Below are positions 56,526 through 64,000 of a DNA stretch of 64,000 nucleotides, piece by piece. The translations under genes and the position numbers were made by a program. A model generated the notes under the pieces. The model had not been told where the DNA came from, made no database searches, and worked only from the letters and a program-made list of their open reading frames with translations. Within the stretch, counting starts at the first letter, position 1. Every line of letters starts with the position of its first letter. The stretch is from Psychrobacter sp. Pi2-1 (lineage in GTDB: Bacteria; Pseudomonadota; Gammaproteobacteria; Pseudomonadales; Moraxellaceae), in NCBI RefSeq assembly GCF_904846645.1, contig NZ_CAJHBO010000009.1, positions 43,764 through 107,763 of the forward strand, in the 5' to 3' direction.

Positions 56526-57133
56526 ACGCTAAGCTATAACTTATAACTTATAACTTATAACTTATTAACCATAAGCTACTATGTTCAGACTCCTAGCATA
56601 CGAGCATGTTTAATGTTTATCACGTTTATATCTGTGACATAACTTACATGCTCGGTTCTACCAAATAGTGCTGTAATTTATACCGATGCGTTTGTCTTTA
56701 TGGCGAACGCTATTTTTTTGGCTGTCATTTTTTCATGTTAATACTAATCATATAGAGGAATATCTGTCTTAGTAACATTAGAGTTTTCATATGCTTAATG
56801 CTGCTGCTTCCTAGCGCCTAACGTCGATTGCATAACCGATGCAAGATAGGTTCATGACTTATCAGTCCTGTCACCAAACTTGTATAATCACCTATGAAAG
56901 CCTATCTTTTATAGTGAATTTGTTAGAGCACATTTATTCTCTCATTGACTCTGACAATCACCACTCTTTTTAACACTATTTTATGTAATCGATAGCATGG
57001 TTGACCTGCTTTACTGTTTATCCTTTATTTAGATTTTCAGATTGGCTAGGTAAGAATAACGCACTAGAGGATAGTGCGACCATATGCTCATTATTGGCTA
57101 TACTCGGTTACATTACAAAAAGGACAGGAAGTT
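56526..57133. other. Intergenic region between the GGDEF-EAL gene and first acyl-CoA dehydrogenase
   Basis: About 608 bases carry no gene-like frame. A short tandem repeat lies at 56535-56564. The rest is AT-rich and must hold the dehydrogenase promoter, but no box is clear enough to assign. Confidence 0.4.
56535..56564 (+). repeat. Seven-base tandem repeat
   Basis: TATAACT is repeated four times exactly from 56535 to 56562, with a partial fifth copy. It lies about 10 bases after the GGDEF-EAL stop codon. Confidence 0.85.
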
Positions 57134-58927
57134 ATGCAATACAAAGCGCCATTACGTGATATCCAATTCGTTATGCATGAACTACTCGATAGTGAAAGCC
57201 ACTACAAAACTTTGCCTGCGTTCCAAGAAGCTGACCGTGAGCTAATGGACAGCCTATTTGAAATGGCTGCAAGCTTTGCTGAAAACGAACTGTCACCATT
57301 GAACCAAAGCGGTGATGCTGAAGGCTGTAAGTTTGATAATGGTAAGGTCACCACGCCAAAAGGCTTTAAAGAAGCTTATGACGCGTATTGTGAGCTTGGC
57401 TTCCCTGCTTTATCTGCTGAAGAAGATTTCGGCGGTCAAAACATGCCGTTCTCATTGTCTACTGTCATCAATGAAATGGTTGGTACGGCTAACTGGTCAT
57501 TCTCTATGTACCCTGGCCTATCACATGGTGCTATTCAAACCATCGAGCATCATGGTACTGACGAGCAAAAACAAACCTATTTAGAAAAAATGGTTACTGG
57601 CGAATGGTCAGGCACCATGTGTCTAACTGAAGCGCATGCGGGTTCTGACTTGGGTATTATCCGTACCAAAGCTGAGCCTAAAGAAGATGGTAGCTATAGC
57701 ATCACGGGTCAAAAGATTTTCATCTCAGCTGGTGAGCATGACCTAACCGGTAACATTATCCACATTGTATTAGCTCGTCTACCAGGCGCGCCTGCTGGTA
57801 CCAAAGGTATCTCATTGTTTATCGTTCCAAAAATGACGGTCAACGCAGATGGTAGCGTTGGCGAAAGCAACAATGTCGTTTGTGGCTCTATCGAACACAA
57901 AATGGGTATCAAAGCCTCTGCAACTTGTGTCATGAACTTCGATGGCGCAACAGGTTACTTGATTGGACCTGAAAACCGTGGCCTACAGTGCATGTTCACC
58001 TTTATGAACGTGGCACGTATCGGTACTGCTGTGCAAGGTTTGACTGCAGCAGAGTATGCGTTCCAAGGTTCATTGACTTATGCAAAAGACCGCTTAGCGA
58101 TGCGTTCACTATCAGGTACGAAAGCACCAGAAAAAGCAGCTGACCCTATCATCGTACATCCAGCGGTTCGTAACATGCTATTGACTGAAAAAGCCTTTGC
58201 TGAAGGTGGTCGTGCGCTAGTTTATTATCTCTCACACTTTGCAGATACCGTCGCAAAAGGCGAAGGCAAAGAGTTGAAGTTTGCTGACCAAATGTTGTCA
58301 CTACTGACACCAATTGCTAAAGCGTTCTTGACTGAAACAGGTCTGGAAGCTGCCAACCATGGTATTCAGGTTTATGGTGGTCATGGTTTCGTTAGTGAAT
58401 GGGGTATGGAGCAGAACGTGCGTGATACGCGCATTTCTTGCTTATACGAAGGTACCACAGAGATTCAAGCGCTTGACTTGTTAGGTCGTAAAGTCTTGGG
58501 TTCACAAGGTAAGCTACTTGCGAACTTTGTAAACGTTATCCAAGAATTCTGTGAAGAAAACAAAGAAAATGACGAGATGGGTCAGTTTATCCGCCCACTT
58601 GCCAAGCATCTTAAAGAATGGGGCGATTTAACTGCACGCATCGGTATGCAAGCAACTGAAACGCCAGATGCTGTCGGCGGCGCTGCGGTAGACTATATGT
58701 ATTTCAGCGGTTATGTGACCCTAGCCTACTTATGGGCACGCATGGCACTGGTTGCTCAAACTGCTATCGCAAACGGTACTGGCGAAAAAGCATTCTATGA
58801 CGCTAAAGTTAAAACGGCTCAGTTCTACTTTGCTAAGCTATTGCCACGTACTACTACGCACGTACAGCGTATCAGCACTGGTGTAGAGCCATACATGAGC
58901 ATGGACGTTGATCAGTTTGCCTTTTAA
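57134..58927 (+). CDS. Acyl-CoA dehydrogenase, paralogue 1
   Basis: The 597-residue flavoenzyme belongs to the large acyl-CoA dehydrogenases with an extra C-terminal domain, which carry out the first step of beta-oxidation. Motifs are MCLTEAHAGSDLGIIRTKA, GIKASATCVMNFDGA, and the catalytic-base region CLYEGTTEIQALDLLGRK; the YGGHGFVSEWGMEQ motif precedes it. The frame opens at 57074, but ATG 57134 (MQYKAPLRD) has AGGAAG upstream and fits the family start. It is a paralogue of the next gene, sharing long identical stretches, for example HKMGIKASATCVMNFD. Preferred chain length is not visible. No etf or thiolase genes are adjacent. Confidence 0.93.
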   Translation: MQYKAPLRDIQFVMHELLDSESHYKTLPAFQEADRELMDSLFEMAASFAENELSPLNQSGDAEGCKFDNGKVTTPKGFKEAYDAYCELGFPALSAEEDFGGQNMPFSLSTVINEMVGTANWSFSMYPGLSHGAIQTIEHHGTDEQKQTYLEKMVTGEWSGTMCLTEAHAGSDLGIIRTKAEPKEDGSYSITGQKIFISAGEHDLTGNIIHIVLARLPGAPAGTKGISLFIVPKMTVNADGSVGESNNVVCGSIEHKMGIKASATCVMNFDGATGYLIGPENRGLQCMFTFMNVARIGTAVQGLTAAEYAFQGSLTYAKDRLAMRSLSGTKAPEKAADPIIVHPAVRNMLLTEKAFAEGGRALVYYLSHFADTVAKGEGKELKFADQMLSLLTPIAKAFLTETGLEAANHGIQVYGGHGFVSEWGMEQNVRDTRISCLYEGTTEIQALDLLGRKVLGSQGKLLANFVNVIQEFCEENKENDEMGQFIRPLAKHLKEWGDLTARIGMQATETPDAVGGAAVDYMYFSGYVTLAYLWARMALVAQTAIANGTGEKAFYDAKVKTAQFYFAKLLPRTTTHVQRISTGVEPYMSMDVDQFAF

Positions 58928-58960
58928 TTAAAGCGATAAACTTCGTAATCGTATAATCTT

Positions 58961-58998
58961 GAGCGGCAATATACTTCGGTGTGTTGCCGCTTTGTTTT
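58961..58998 (+). terminator. Terminator with UUCG tetraloop between the dehydrogenases
   Basis: AGCGGCAATATAC pairs with GTGTGTTGCCGCT through a 13-base-pair stem closed by C-UUCG-G, followed by TTGTTTT. It should separate the two paralogues into different transcripts. Confidence 0.82.
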
Positions 58999-59275
58999 GC
59001 GTATGCTTATAATAACTATCAACATAGTTTTGACTGTAGCAACAGTCTATAAGTACCGACCCGCCTACCTTCTTACATTATAATTATCAGTGAGGTGTCT
59101 GTAAGCACTTCAATAGCCGCTGCTAACTTTTGGTGTACGCACAATTCACGAAGAAATACACTCGCTCACAAGCTTATTTGTTAAACTTTGATTATTAATC
59201 GCTAAGGTTATACCAAAAGAACAGTTGATAATCTTAACAACTTCAATTTTAATTATTTGAACCAAAGGAATGTTT
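58999..59275. other. Intergenic region ahead of second acyl-CoA dehydrogenase
   Basis: About 277 bases follow the terminator. I see no gene or RNA element; it should contain the promoter of the second dehydrogenase. Confidence 0.35.
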
Positions 59276-61060
59276 ATGGCTGTTTATAATGCCCCTCTTA
59301 ATGACATGCGCTTTATCTTAAATGACGTATTCAAGGCGCCAGAGTTTTGGCAAAACAACGAAAACTTGGCTCATGTCGACATGGAAACTGTCGATATGAT
59401 TTTAGAAGAAATGGGAAAACTGTCAAAAAACATTCTACTTCCTATTAACCGTAGCGGTGATGAAGAAGGCGCAACTTTCGAAGGTGATGGCGTCGTCACG
59501 ACTCCGACAGGATTCAAAGAAGCCTATAAGCAATATGCTGAATCAGGCTGGGTCGGCTTAAGTGGTAATGCTGAATACGGCGGTCAGGGCTTCCCTAAAA
59601 TGGTTACCATGCTCACCGAAGAGATGGTTTTCACTGCCAACCAATCATTTGCCCTGTATCCAAACCTAACAGTCGGTGCGACACTTTGTTTAAATGCAGC
59701 TGGCTCTGAAGAGCAAAAGCAAACTTATCTAGAAAAAATGTACAACGGCGAATGGGCTGGCACCATGTGCTTGACAGAGCCGCATGCTGGTACTGATTTG
59801 GGTATTATCAAAACCAAAGCCGTGCCTAATGATGATGGTAGCTATGATATCTCTGGTACCAAAATCTTTATCACTGGTGGTGAGCATGACCTTACTGACA
59901 ACATCATTCATTTGGTATTGGCAAAAACACCAAATGCACCAGAAGGTTCAAAAGGTATCTCACTATTTGTCGTACCAAAATTCTTGGTCAATGCAGATGG
60001 TAGCTTAGGCGAGCGCAATACGTTAGCGGTAGGCTCTATCGAACACAAAATGGGTATTAAAGCCTCTGCGACTTGTGTCATGAACTTTGATAACGCTAAA
60101 GGCTGGATGGTTGGCGCGGAAAACACTGGTCTATCATCAATGTTCATCATGATGAACTACGAGCGTGTCACTATGGGCTTGCAAGGCCTTGGTGGTTCTG
60201 AGCTTGCCTATCAAAATGCAGCGTTATATGCCAATGACCGCGGTCAAGGCCGTAGCGATACCCAGCTACAGAGCCCAGAAAAACCCGCTGATGCTATTAT
60301 CCATCATGCTGACGTCCGTCGTATGCTATTGAACGCCAAAGTAAACACTGAAGCGTCACGCTGTTTTGCGATGTACGTTGCCAAAAACCTTGATGAAGAG
60401 AAGTTTAGTACCGATCCTGAGTCAGCCAAAGCGGCTGCAGCTCGTGTTGCCCTACTGACACCAGTTGCTAAAGCGTTCCTGACTGATAAAGCACTGGAAG
60501 CCACTGTTGATTGTCAGCAAGTCTTTGGTGGTCATGGCTATATCCGCGAATGGGGTATGGAGCAGATCGTTCGTGATACACGTATTGCGCAGATTTATGA
60601 AGGCACCAACGGTATTCAAGCGCTTGACTTATTAGGTCGTAAAGTTGCTCGTAACAATGGTAAGTACGTCACTCATTTCTTGGGTGAGATTCGTGACTTC
60701 GTTAACAATATGCAAGCAGACCATGCTATCAAACAAGCTACTCTAGATGCTGCGGATACCATCGAAGAGTTAACCACCACTGTGCTTAACAATATCGGCG
60801 AACGCAAAAACGAAATCAATGGCTGTGCGGTTGACTACATGCATGCGTTTGGCTACCTTGCTTACTCATACATGTTTGCGTTGATGGTGGAAGCTGCTAA
60901 TGGCAAAGAAGGTGAGTTTTATACCAACAAAGCCAAGCTTGCAGATTACTTCGTTGGTCGTGTCTTACCGCGTATCGATGCTCATGCACAGATGGTCAAA
61001 GCTGGTAGTGACCCAATGATGAACTTTGACCTTGCTTATTTCGATGTTCCTGCAAGCTAA
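59276..61060 (+). CDS. Acyl-CoA dehydrogenase, paralogue 2
   Basis: The 594-residue protein is a second member of the same family, starting MAVYNAPLNDMRFILND. MCLTEPHAGTDLGIIKTKA, GIKASATCVMNFDNA and the catalytic YEGTNGIQALDLLGRK are present, with FGGHGYIREWGMEQ before it. ATG 59276 has AAGGA six bases upstream, whereas ATG 59270 abuts that site, so 59276 is chosen. The extended C-terminal domain matches paralogue 1. The two genes likely arose by tandem duplication and now differ in the substrate pocket region and in the C-terminus. Both are separately terminated, which allows separate control. Confidence 0.93.
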   Translation: MAVYNAPLNDMRFILNDVFKAPEFWQNNENLAHVDMETVDMILEEMGKLSKNILLPINRSGDEEGATFEGDGVVTTPTGFKEAYKQYAESGWVGLSGNAEYGGQGFPKMVTMLTEEMVFTANQSFALYPNLTVGATLCLNAAGSEEQKQTYLEKMYNGEWAGTMCLTEPHAGTDLGIIKTKAVPNDDGSYDISGTKIFITGGEHDLTDNIIHLVLAKTPNAPEGSKGISLFVVPKFLVNADGSLGERNTLAVGSIEHKMGIKASATCVMNFDNAKGWMVGAENTGLSSMFIMMNYERVTMGLQGLGGSELAYQNAALYANDRGQGRSDTQLQSPEKPADAIIHHADVRRMLLNAKVNTEASRCFAMYVAKNLDEEKFSTDPESAKAAAARVALLTPVAKAFLTDKALEATVDCQQVFGGHGYIREWGMEQIVRDTRIAQIYEGTNGIQALDLLGRKVARNNGKYVTHFLGEIRDFVNNMQADHAIKQATLDAADTIEELTTTVLNNIGERKNEINGCAVDYMHAFGYLAYSYMFALMVEAANGKEGEFYTNKAKLADYFVGRVLPRIDAHAQMVKAGSDPMMNFDLAYFDVPAS

Positions 61061-61094
61061 GCTAGCTTTAAAACTAACCTAAAATACCTTGATT

Positions 61095-61126
61095 AAAAGG
61101 ACAGTCGTGTTACTGTCCTTTTTTTT
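61095..61126 (+). terminator. Terminator of second acyl-CoA dehydrogenase
   Basis: AAAAGGACAGT pairs with ACTGTCCTTTT across a six-base loop, and the T-run continues for eight bases. Confidence 0.88.
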
Positions 61127-61297
61127 GTCAAAATAACTGCTAACAAAATAATTCAATATCAATTGGCAGTTCCGATTAAAATAACGCAAGACAAGATGTT
61201 GCTCGACTACAATTGAACGATTGGCAAATATCACTCAACCACTTATACCGATTTAAATAATAAAAACGATTGAAACAACCATGATAAAGGGTGCGAC

Positions 61298-63742
61298 GTG
61301 TCAGAATTAAAACGCATTTTACAACAGATTACCGCCTTGAGCGACGTGCCAGATCCTGCGGTACTCAAACGCTTGATTGATGAGCTACGAGTCAGTGATA
61401 AAGAACCTGCATTGGCCAACGAAAAAATTCAATCCCTTATTGACATCATACATCAACATCCAGAATATGGAGATGGGTTGTCTAGTTTTGTGCTAAAACT
61501 GATTATCCAATATCGGCAAATCGCACTGTATACCGACACTGGTATCATGTCTGACCAAGGGTTCTTTAACAGTTTACGCCGTTTGATTGGCCATAGATTT
61601 TTACCATTACTACCACAAGACGATTCTGTCGTAGAACTGGTAGGCTATCTATTTGACAAGCGCTCTGATGAACGTTGGCTTGCCAATATTGAAAAGGAAA
61701 AATGGGACAAACTGGTTGAGCTGGTTCGCGTAGAAGAGAAACACTTAAATCTAGTCGCTACTGCAAAAAACAGTATTTTAAACGCCATTATCATTTTGTC
61801 TTATCGCATCAGCGGTATCGGCTTGCATCCTGATTTAATGGAGGCATATCCGCAGATACTGAACTACTCAGCGTCTTTTGTTGCACAAAATCAAGAAGCT
61901 GTACTCTTTGTCAATCAATATCGTCAAGCACATGAGCTGGATACCTTGACAGATATTACGCCCGAGCAAGCAGTCGATCCTGCACCGCTATTGGTTATGA
62001 TTGAGCAGTGCGAAGATATCGTCGCTACCGTACGCAAGCGGATTTATAAGACCGGTATCTCTATTCGTTTGACTAATATGATGCTGCGTTTAGATCAAAG
62101 CTTGCAGCGTATGCGGATTTTAACTGAGTTGGTTACAGACGATAATCAAAAGCGAGATCGTGCTGTGATCGAACTGATACAGGCGCTCATCACTACGTCC
62201 AATCAGCGCTATAGTATTGGTTATTTAATTGATAACAATACCAAACTACTCTCTCGCAAAGTCACAGAAAATGCCAGTCGCGTCGGCGAGCATTATATTA
62301 GTACCGATAAAGCTGGTTACCAAAAAATGTTCAAAAAAGCCTCTATCGGCGGTTTTGTGATTGCGTTTATGGCAACCATAAAAATATTGGCCTATCAATT
62401 GGCACTCGCACCTATGGGTCGCGCGTTCATCAACAGTATGATCTATGGTTTGGGTTTCGTATTTATTCATGTTATTCGTGGCACAGTCGCGACCAAGCAG
62501 CCAGCCATGACCGCGGCTGCGATTGCCTCTACCATTTCTGAAGGCTCTGGTAAAAAATCACATCAGTTGACCAAGCTATCAGAATTGGTCGTCGATATCT
62601 TGCGCACCCAGTTTATCGCTATCATGGGTAACGTTATGTTAGCGATACCCGTCGCTTTGATTATCTCTTTTGCTTGGTTGCAATATACTGGCGCGCCAAT
62701 GATCGATACCGAAAAAGCAGGACATTTGCTACATGATCTTGACCCGTTCCACTCATTAGCACTGCCCCACGCTGCCATTGCTGGGGTTTACCTGTTCTTA
62801 TCTGGTTTGATTGCCGGTTATTACGACAACTTGGCAGTTTATAACAACGTCGGCGCGCGTATACAACGTCACAGATTGTTGAAATACATATTGCCTAGCT
62901 CATGGCTTCAGCGTTTAGGCGGCTTTATAGAAGCCAACTTGGGCGCTATCATGGGTAACTTCTTATTTGGGGTGTTCTTAGGTAGTACCGCGACTATTGG
63001 CTATATCTTCGGCTTACCAATTGATATCCGTCACATTGCCTTTGCTTCAGCAAACTTGGCACACGGGCTATTCAATATATCTGCTGATGACATCAGCTGG
63101 AGTCTCATCCTAATTTCTATACTTGGCGTGGCCCTTATTGGTCTGGTCAACTTAATCGTTAGCTTTTCACTGGCACTGTTTGTCGCCCTACGTTCTAAAG
63201 AAGTTCGCTTTTTTGAATGGAGTCGCCTCACAAAACTGGTGTTTGGCCATATTATTAGTCATCCGTCTGACTTTTTCTGGCCACGTGATAAACCGATGAA
63301 ATATGCGCGTATCGATAGTCAGGGCCACATGATATTTGATGATACTTCCGCACAAAAAAATGGCAAATCTATACCAAGCAATTATGTGGTAAGGCGTCTG
63401 TCTGATGTCAGAATCCTGCCTGAATCTAAACATGCTGATGCTCAACATTCACATACCAACACCGACATCAACTATGAAAAGCAGCCGACAGATGAGCATA
63501 CGCAGCCGTATAGCTCTCCTGAAAAGGTAATGGATTTGGACGATGGTTTAGTCGATGACGAACTAAACAGCGTTCCTTATACCGATGACATCCAATACGA
63601 TAAGGCCACCAAAACGATAAGTGCGATTGATAGCGATATCGTTAGTGATGAGCCTCACCATGCTGACTCTGATGATAAGCAAACTGGTGACGCAAAAACA
63701 CCTTTACCAAAACCTAAAAAACCACCAAAGCTGCCTAGTTAA
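61298..63742 (+). CDS. Gcr family membrane protein (annotated 'site-specific recombinase')
   Basis: The 814-residue protein has a long cytoplasmic N-terminal half, then about six or seven membrane segments from residue 350 to 645, and a Asp/Pro-rich tail ending KPKKPPKLPS. It matches the Gcr/SpecificRecomb family that databases call a site-specific recombinase, but no recombinase catalytic motif is visible and the membrane segments argue against that name. Typical regions are LLPQDDSVVELVGYLFDKR, GRAFINSMIYGLGFVFIHV and the AFASANLAHGLFN segment. The start is GTG 61298 with AAAGGG upstream. Its role is unknown. An IS3-family element starts just beyond its stop codon. Confidence 0.8.
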   Translation: MSELKRILQQITALSDVPDPAVLKRLIDELRVSDKEPALANEKIQSLIDIIHQHPEYGDGLSSFVLKLIIQYRQIALYTDTGIMSDQGFFNSLRRLIGHRFLPLLPQDDSVVELVGYLFDKRSDERWLANIEKEKWDKLVELVRVEEKHLNLVATAKNSILNAIIILSYRISGIGLHPDLMEAYPQILNYSASFVAQNQEAVLFVNQYRQAHELDTLTDITPEQAVDPAPLLVMIEQCEDIVATVRKRIYKTGISIRLTNMMLRLDQSLQRMRILTELVTDDNQKRDRAVIELIQALITTSNQRYSIGYLIDNNTKLLSRKVTENASRVGEHYISTDKAGYQKMFKKASIGGFVIAFMATIKILAYQLALAPMGRAFINSMIYGLGFVFIHVIRGTVATKQPAMTAAAIASTISEGSGKKSHQLTKLSELVVDILRTQFIAIMGNVMLAIPVALIISFAWLQYTGAPMIDTEKAGHLLHDLDPFHSLALPHAAIAGVYLFLSGLIAGYYDNLAVYNNVGARIQRHRLLKYILPSSWLQRLGGFIEANLGAIMGNFLFGVFLGSTATIGYIFGLPIDIRHIAFASANLAHGLFNISADDISWSLILISILGVALIGLVNLIVSFSLALFVALRSKEVRFFEWSRLTKLVFGHIISHPSDFFWPRDKPMKYARIDSQGHMIFDDTSAQKNGKSIPSNYVVRRLSDVRILPESKHADAQHSHTNTDINYEKQPTDEHTQPYSSPEKVMDLDDGLVDDELNSVPYTDDIQYDKATKTISAIDSDIVSDEPHHADSDDKQTGDAKTPLPKPKKPPKLPS

Positions 63743-63816
63743 ATAGGTAGTTGAGCTATGCTGAAGAAACCGTACAACTAAACTTGGTAAACTAAGCGTA
63801 TTAACTGGAGTTTACC
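63743..63816 (+). mobile_element. Probable left end of an IS3-family insertion
   Basis: The 74 bases between the Gcr stop and the OrfA start probably include the left end of the insertion sequence. The terminal repeat cannot be fixed because the right end lies outside the window. Confidence 0.45.
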
Positions 63817-64000
63817 ATGACCAAGAAAGTAAGAACCTACAGTGACGAATTTAAAGCAGAAGCCGTTAAGAAAATAGCAGACAATAACGGTAATGTTTCA
63901 GCCACAGCCAAGCAACTTGGCATAGCGATGCAAACGTTATCGAACTGGCAGAACAAAGCCAATCAAGGCAAGCTTATTGGCACAGAACAATATGATCCTG
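63817..64000 (+). CDS. IS3-family transposase OrfA, N-terminal part
   Basis: The frame starts ATG 63817 with GGAG upstream and continues off the right edge. The first residues MTKKVRTYSDEFKAEAVKKI, then NGNVSATAKQLGIAMQTLSNW, are those of a helix-turn-helix OrfA of IS3-type elements, which binds the element ends. About 61 residues are visible. The usual overlapping OrfB with the DDE domain would follow outside the window. Whether the element is complete cannot be judged. Its insertion just after the Gcr gene leaves that gene intact. Confidence 0.88.
   Translation, partial: MTKKVRTYSDEFKAEAVKKIADNNGNVSATAKQLGIAMQTLSNWQNKANQGKLIGTEQYDP

Noticed and set aside
1..64000. CRISPR arrays, prophage, toxin-antitoxin or defence islands, tRNA and rRNA genes
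   Set aside because: No direct-repeat array, phage structural gene, defence-type gene cluster or tRNA cloverleaf was recognised on reading the window.

Overview
The window looks like a chromosomal segment of a gammaproteobacterium of the family Moraxellaceae, most likely Psychrobacter. This is an inference from the moderately AT-rich composition, from the trpGDC cluster lying apart from trpE, and from the overall type of proteins; no search was run. Most of the 64 kb is ordinary housekeeping and metabolic sequence. No CRISPR array, prophage, rRNA or tRNA was seen. The only mobile DNA is the start of an IS3-family element at the extreme right edge.

Layout. 1-9.2 kb: the start of a FabH-like ketoacyl synthase (minus); pnuC with an overlapping NadR-like nicotinamide riboside kinase; a UPF0114 membrane protein; creD; a DUF421 membrane protein ending in a zinc ribbon; an EamA exporter; ohr opposite an AraC-type regulator; a small membrane protein followed by degenerate 14-bp repeats; a methyltransferase. 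9.3-20 kb: the large helicase gene hrpA, a DUF1543 protein, a phosphoesterase and alpha/beta hydrolase pair, a DASS-family anion transporter, an unlisted 53-residue acidic protein, a DUF1275 protein and fabI. 20.6-33.5 kb: folE, lipoprotein msrAB, an iron-dependent alcohol dehydrogenase, a yejABEF-type oligopeptide ABC importer with gloB inserted between yejA and yejB, serC, and a protein that resembles the psi subunit of DNA polymerase III. 33.6-41 kb: a giant M48 peptidase with lemA, the 4.5S RNA gene on the minus strand, a SIMPL protein, a DUF4124 protein and glnA.

41.8-64 kb: trpG-trpD-trpC, an Smr protein, an AlkA-type glycosylase, a MscS-type channel, a BtuB-like TonB receptor, ahcY-metF, rsmE, a PAS-GGDEF-EAL protein, two paralogous acyl-CoA dehydrogenases, a Gcr-family membrane protein, and the IS3 OrfA fragment.

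The most informative non-coding signals are three. First, there is an S-adenosylhomocysteine riboswitch ahead of ahcY-metF, so the two enzymes of SAH clearance and methyl-group regeneration would be switched on by SAH. Second, a sigma-54 promoter with two upstream NtrC-type sites lies in the 827-base region ahead of glnA, which is the classical nitrogen-control design. Third, many convergent gene pairs are separated by strong bidirectional terminators, one of which is built into the last codons of a gene. Among proteins, the best candidate for a new assignment is the psi-like (HolD) protein, which has a long low-complexity insert between two conserved ends.
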